In this document: piece after piece, positions 21,083 to 21,769 of the stretch
How the letters are laid out: every line of letters starts with the position of its first letter
Position numbering within the stretch: the first letter of the stretch is position 1
Assembly: GCA_963660385.1 (NCBI GenBank)
Contig: CAVKWQ010000027.1
Coordinates: 1-21,769, forward strand
Direction: 5' to 3'
Length of the DNA: 21,769 nt
DNA from: Avelusimicrobium sp963660385
GTDB taxonomy: Bacteria > Elusimicrobiota > Elusimicrobia > Elusimicrobiales > Elusimicrobiaceae
Translations under genes and position numbers: made by a program
Notes under the pieces: generated by a model
Database searches by the model: none
What the model was told of the DNA's origin: nothing
What the model saw: the letters and a program-made list of their open reading frames with translations, nothing else

Positions 21083-21433
21083 CTATTTATCAAAAAATTT
21101 TCCTTTGAAGAAATTTTTATTGCCCAGTTTTTTAGCCGTCAAACGGAAAATAACGCATCCGTCCGGGCAGACGATATCCTTGGTGTACGGGCTGCTGCCG
21201 CCGATATTTTCCAAATCGCCACCGCTGCGCACCGCTTCCATAACCGGGTAAAGCAACATCATCATTTTGGAGCAAATTCCCAATCCGTCCGCATTTACCG
21301 GGCAACCATAGGTGCAAGTATATTTGTCGCCGATTTCTTCACCATTGCGGCAGTACCGCTCCGTTTTGTTTCCGCGCAGAAAACCTGTTACTTCAATTTC
21401 AAAAGAATATTCTTCCGCATACCATTTTTTCAT
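21083..21433 (-). CDS. TIGR04076-like small Cys-containing protein
   Basis: 116 residues, no signal peptide. Six cysteines (28, 40, 44, 54, 89, 93). The pattern CTYGCPVNADGLGIC, LYPVMEAVRSGGDL and DIVCPDGCVIFRLTA matches my memory of the TIGR04076 family of about 90-110 residues, whose function is unknown and which may bind metal through its cysteines. The family match was not checked. The start has no clear Shine-Dalgarno site and lies at the edge of a very AT-rich stretch. It appears monocistronic in this window. Confidence 0.65.
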   Translation of the reverse strand: MKKWYAEEYSFEIEVTGFLRGNKTERYCRNGEEIGDKYTCTYGCPVNADGLGICSKMMMLLYPVMEAVRSGGDLENIGGSSPYTKDIVCPDGCVIFRLTAKKLGNKNFFKGKFFDK

Positions 21434-21769
21434 ATGTTTTTATTTTTGCAAATTTGATATTAATTTTGCATTTTTATATTTTTTAAATTTACCAGTAATT
21501 TTGCAAAATTACATTTTTGGCTGTATGTTTTTATATTTTCAAAATTACAATTTTTGGTCTATTTTTGCAAGTTTTTTAAATGGAGTGTTTTTTGTTATTG
21601 AGAATAGCCTCTCCGCAAAATTGTATGCAATTTTGATTTTTTAAAAGTGATTTTTTGTCTTTTTGCCCAAGCAAACGGGGGAATTATTTTACCCAAAAGG
21701 GGCGCAGAATACCTGCTGTTTTTAATTTACCTGTTTATAAAAAAGTTAAGTCCAAGACATATATTAGAT
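21434..21769. other. Very AT-rich non-coding end region with loose repeats
   Basis: Much lower G+C than the rest, mainly T-rich on the plus strand up to about 21660. Near-copies of CAAAATTACATTTTTGG (about 21504 and 21540) and many TTTTGCAA words recur. The only frame (21312-21644) translates to low-complexity Phe/Tyr/Leu and is not credible. The last 100 bases hold no recognised feature. Confidence 0.55.

Noticed and set aside
20771..21251. Plus-strand frames of 80 and 98 codons upstream of the TIGR04076-like gene
   Set aside because: No ribosome site, no motifs, and the second overlaps the better-supported minus-strand gene.

Overview
The window looks like a chromosomal segment of a Gram-negative (two-membrane) bacterium of roughly balanced G+C. 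Outer-membrane parts are present (a TolC-type channel and an OmpP1/FadL-type barrel ending in Phe), together with short type IV pilin-like proteins carrying GFTLIELLVVVLIIGIL. Frequent GTCAT...GATC palindromes, one of them translated inside a pilin leader, add to a picture I associate with gut Elusimicrobiota. That assignment is inference from gene style, not a database result. No rRNA, tRNA, CRISPR array, transposase or phage gene was seen.

Layout, left to right. 1-5.1 kb: a truncated secreted protein, an NhaC-family antiporter divergent from cinA, a thioredoxin with a CPHC active site, an LrgA-LrgB pair and a self-inhibited (class III) Fic protein. 5.1-6.8 kb: a three-gene minus-strand operon of ECF sigma factor, zinc-finger anti-sigma factor and a secreted Cys-rich/charged protein. 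6.8-9.7 kb: a promoter, a long imperfect RNA hairpin with a 38-codon ORF, and a terminator, ahead of an 847-residue protein that joins a signal peptide, a large Ala-rich region and an MFS transporter domain. 9.7-11.1 kb: a type IV pilin-like gene followed by about 0.8 kb of non-coding repeats. 11.1-15.6 kb: a four-gene tripartite efflux operon (outer-membrane channel, MacA-type adaptor, MacB-type ATPase, MacB-type permease). 15.7-18.7 kb: plus-strand DUF486 membrane protein, dCMP deaminase, TPR/YfgM-like anchored protein and a FadL-type porin. 18.7-20.7 kb: a second pilin gene with palindromic repeats in its leader and 5' region, then mutY. 20.7-21.8 kb: a non-coding stretch, a small TIGR04076-like gene and a very AT-rich end.

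Two themes recur. First, many transcription-unit-leading genes have a TANNNT -10-like hexamer exactly six bases before ATG and no Shine-Dalgarno site, as expected for leaderless mRNAs. Genes inside operons, and some with longer leaders, carry clear Shine-Dalgarno sites instead. Second, a family of short palindromes clusters next to both pilin genes and in one case has become part of the prepilin signal. Most units end in strong, often bidirectional, intrinsic terminators.
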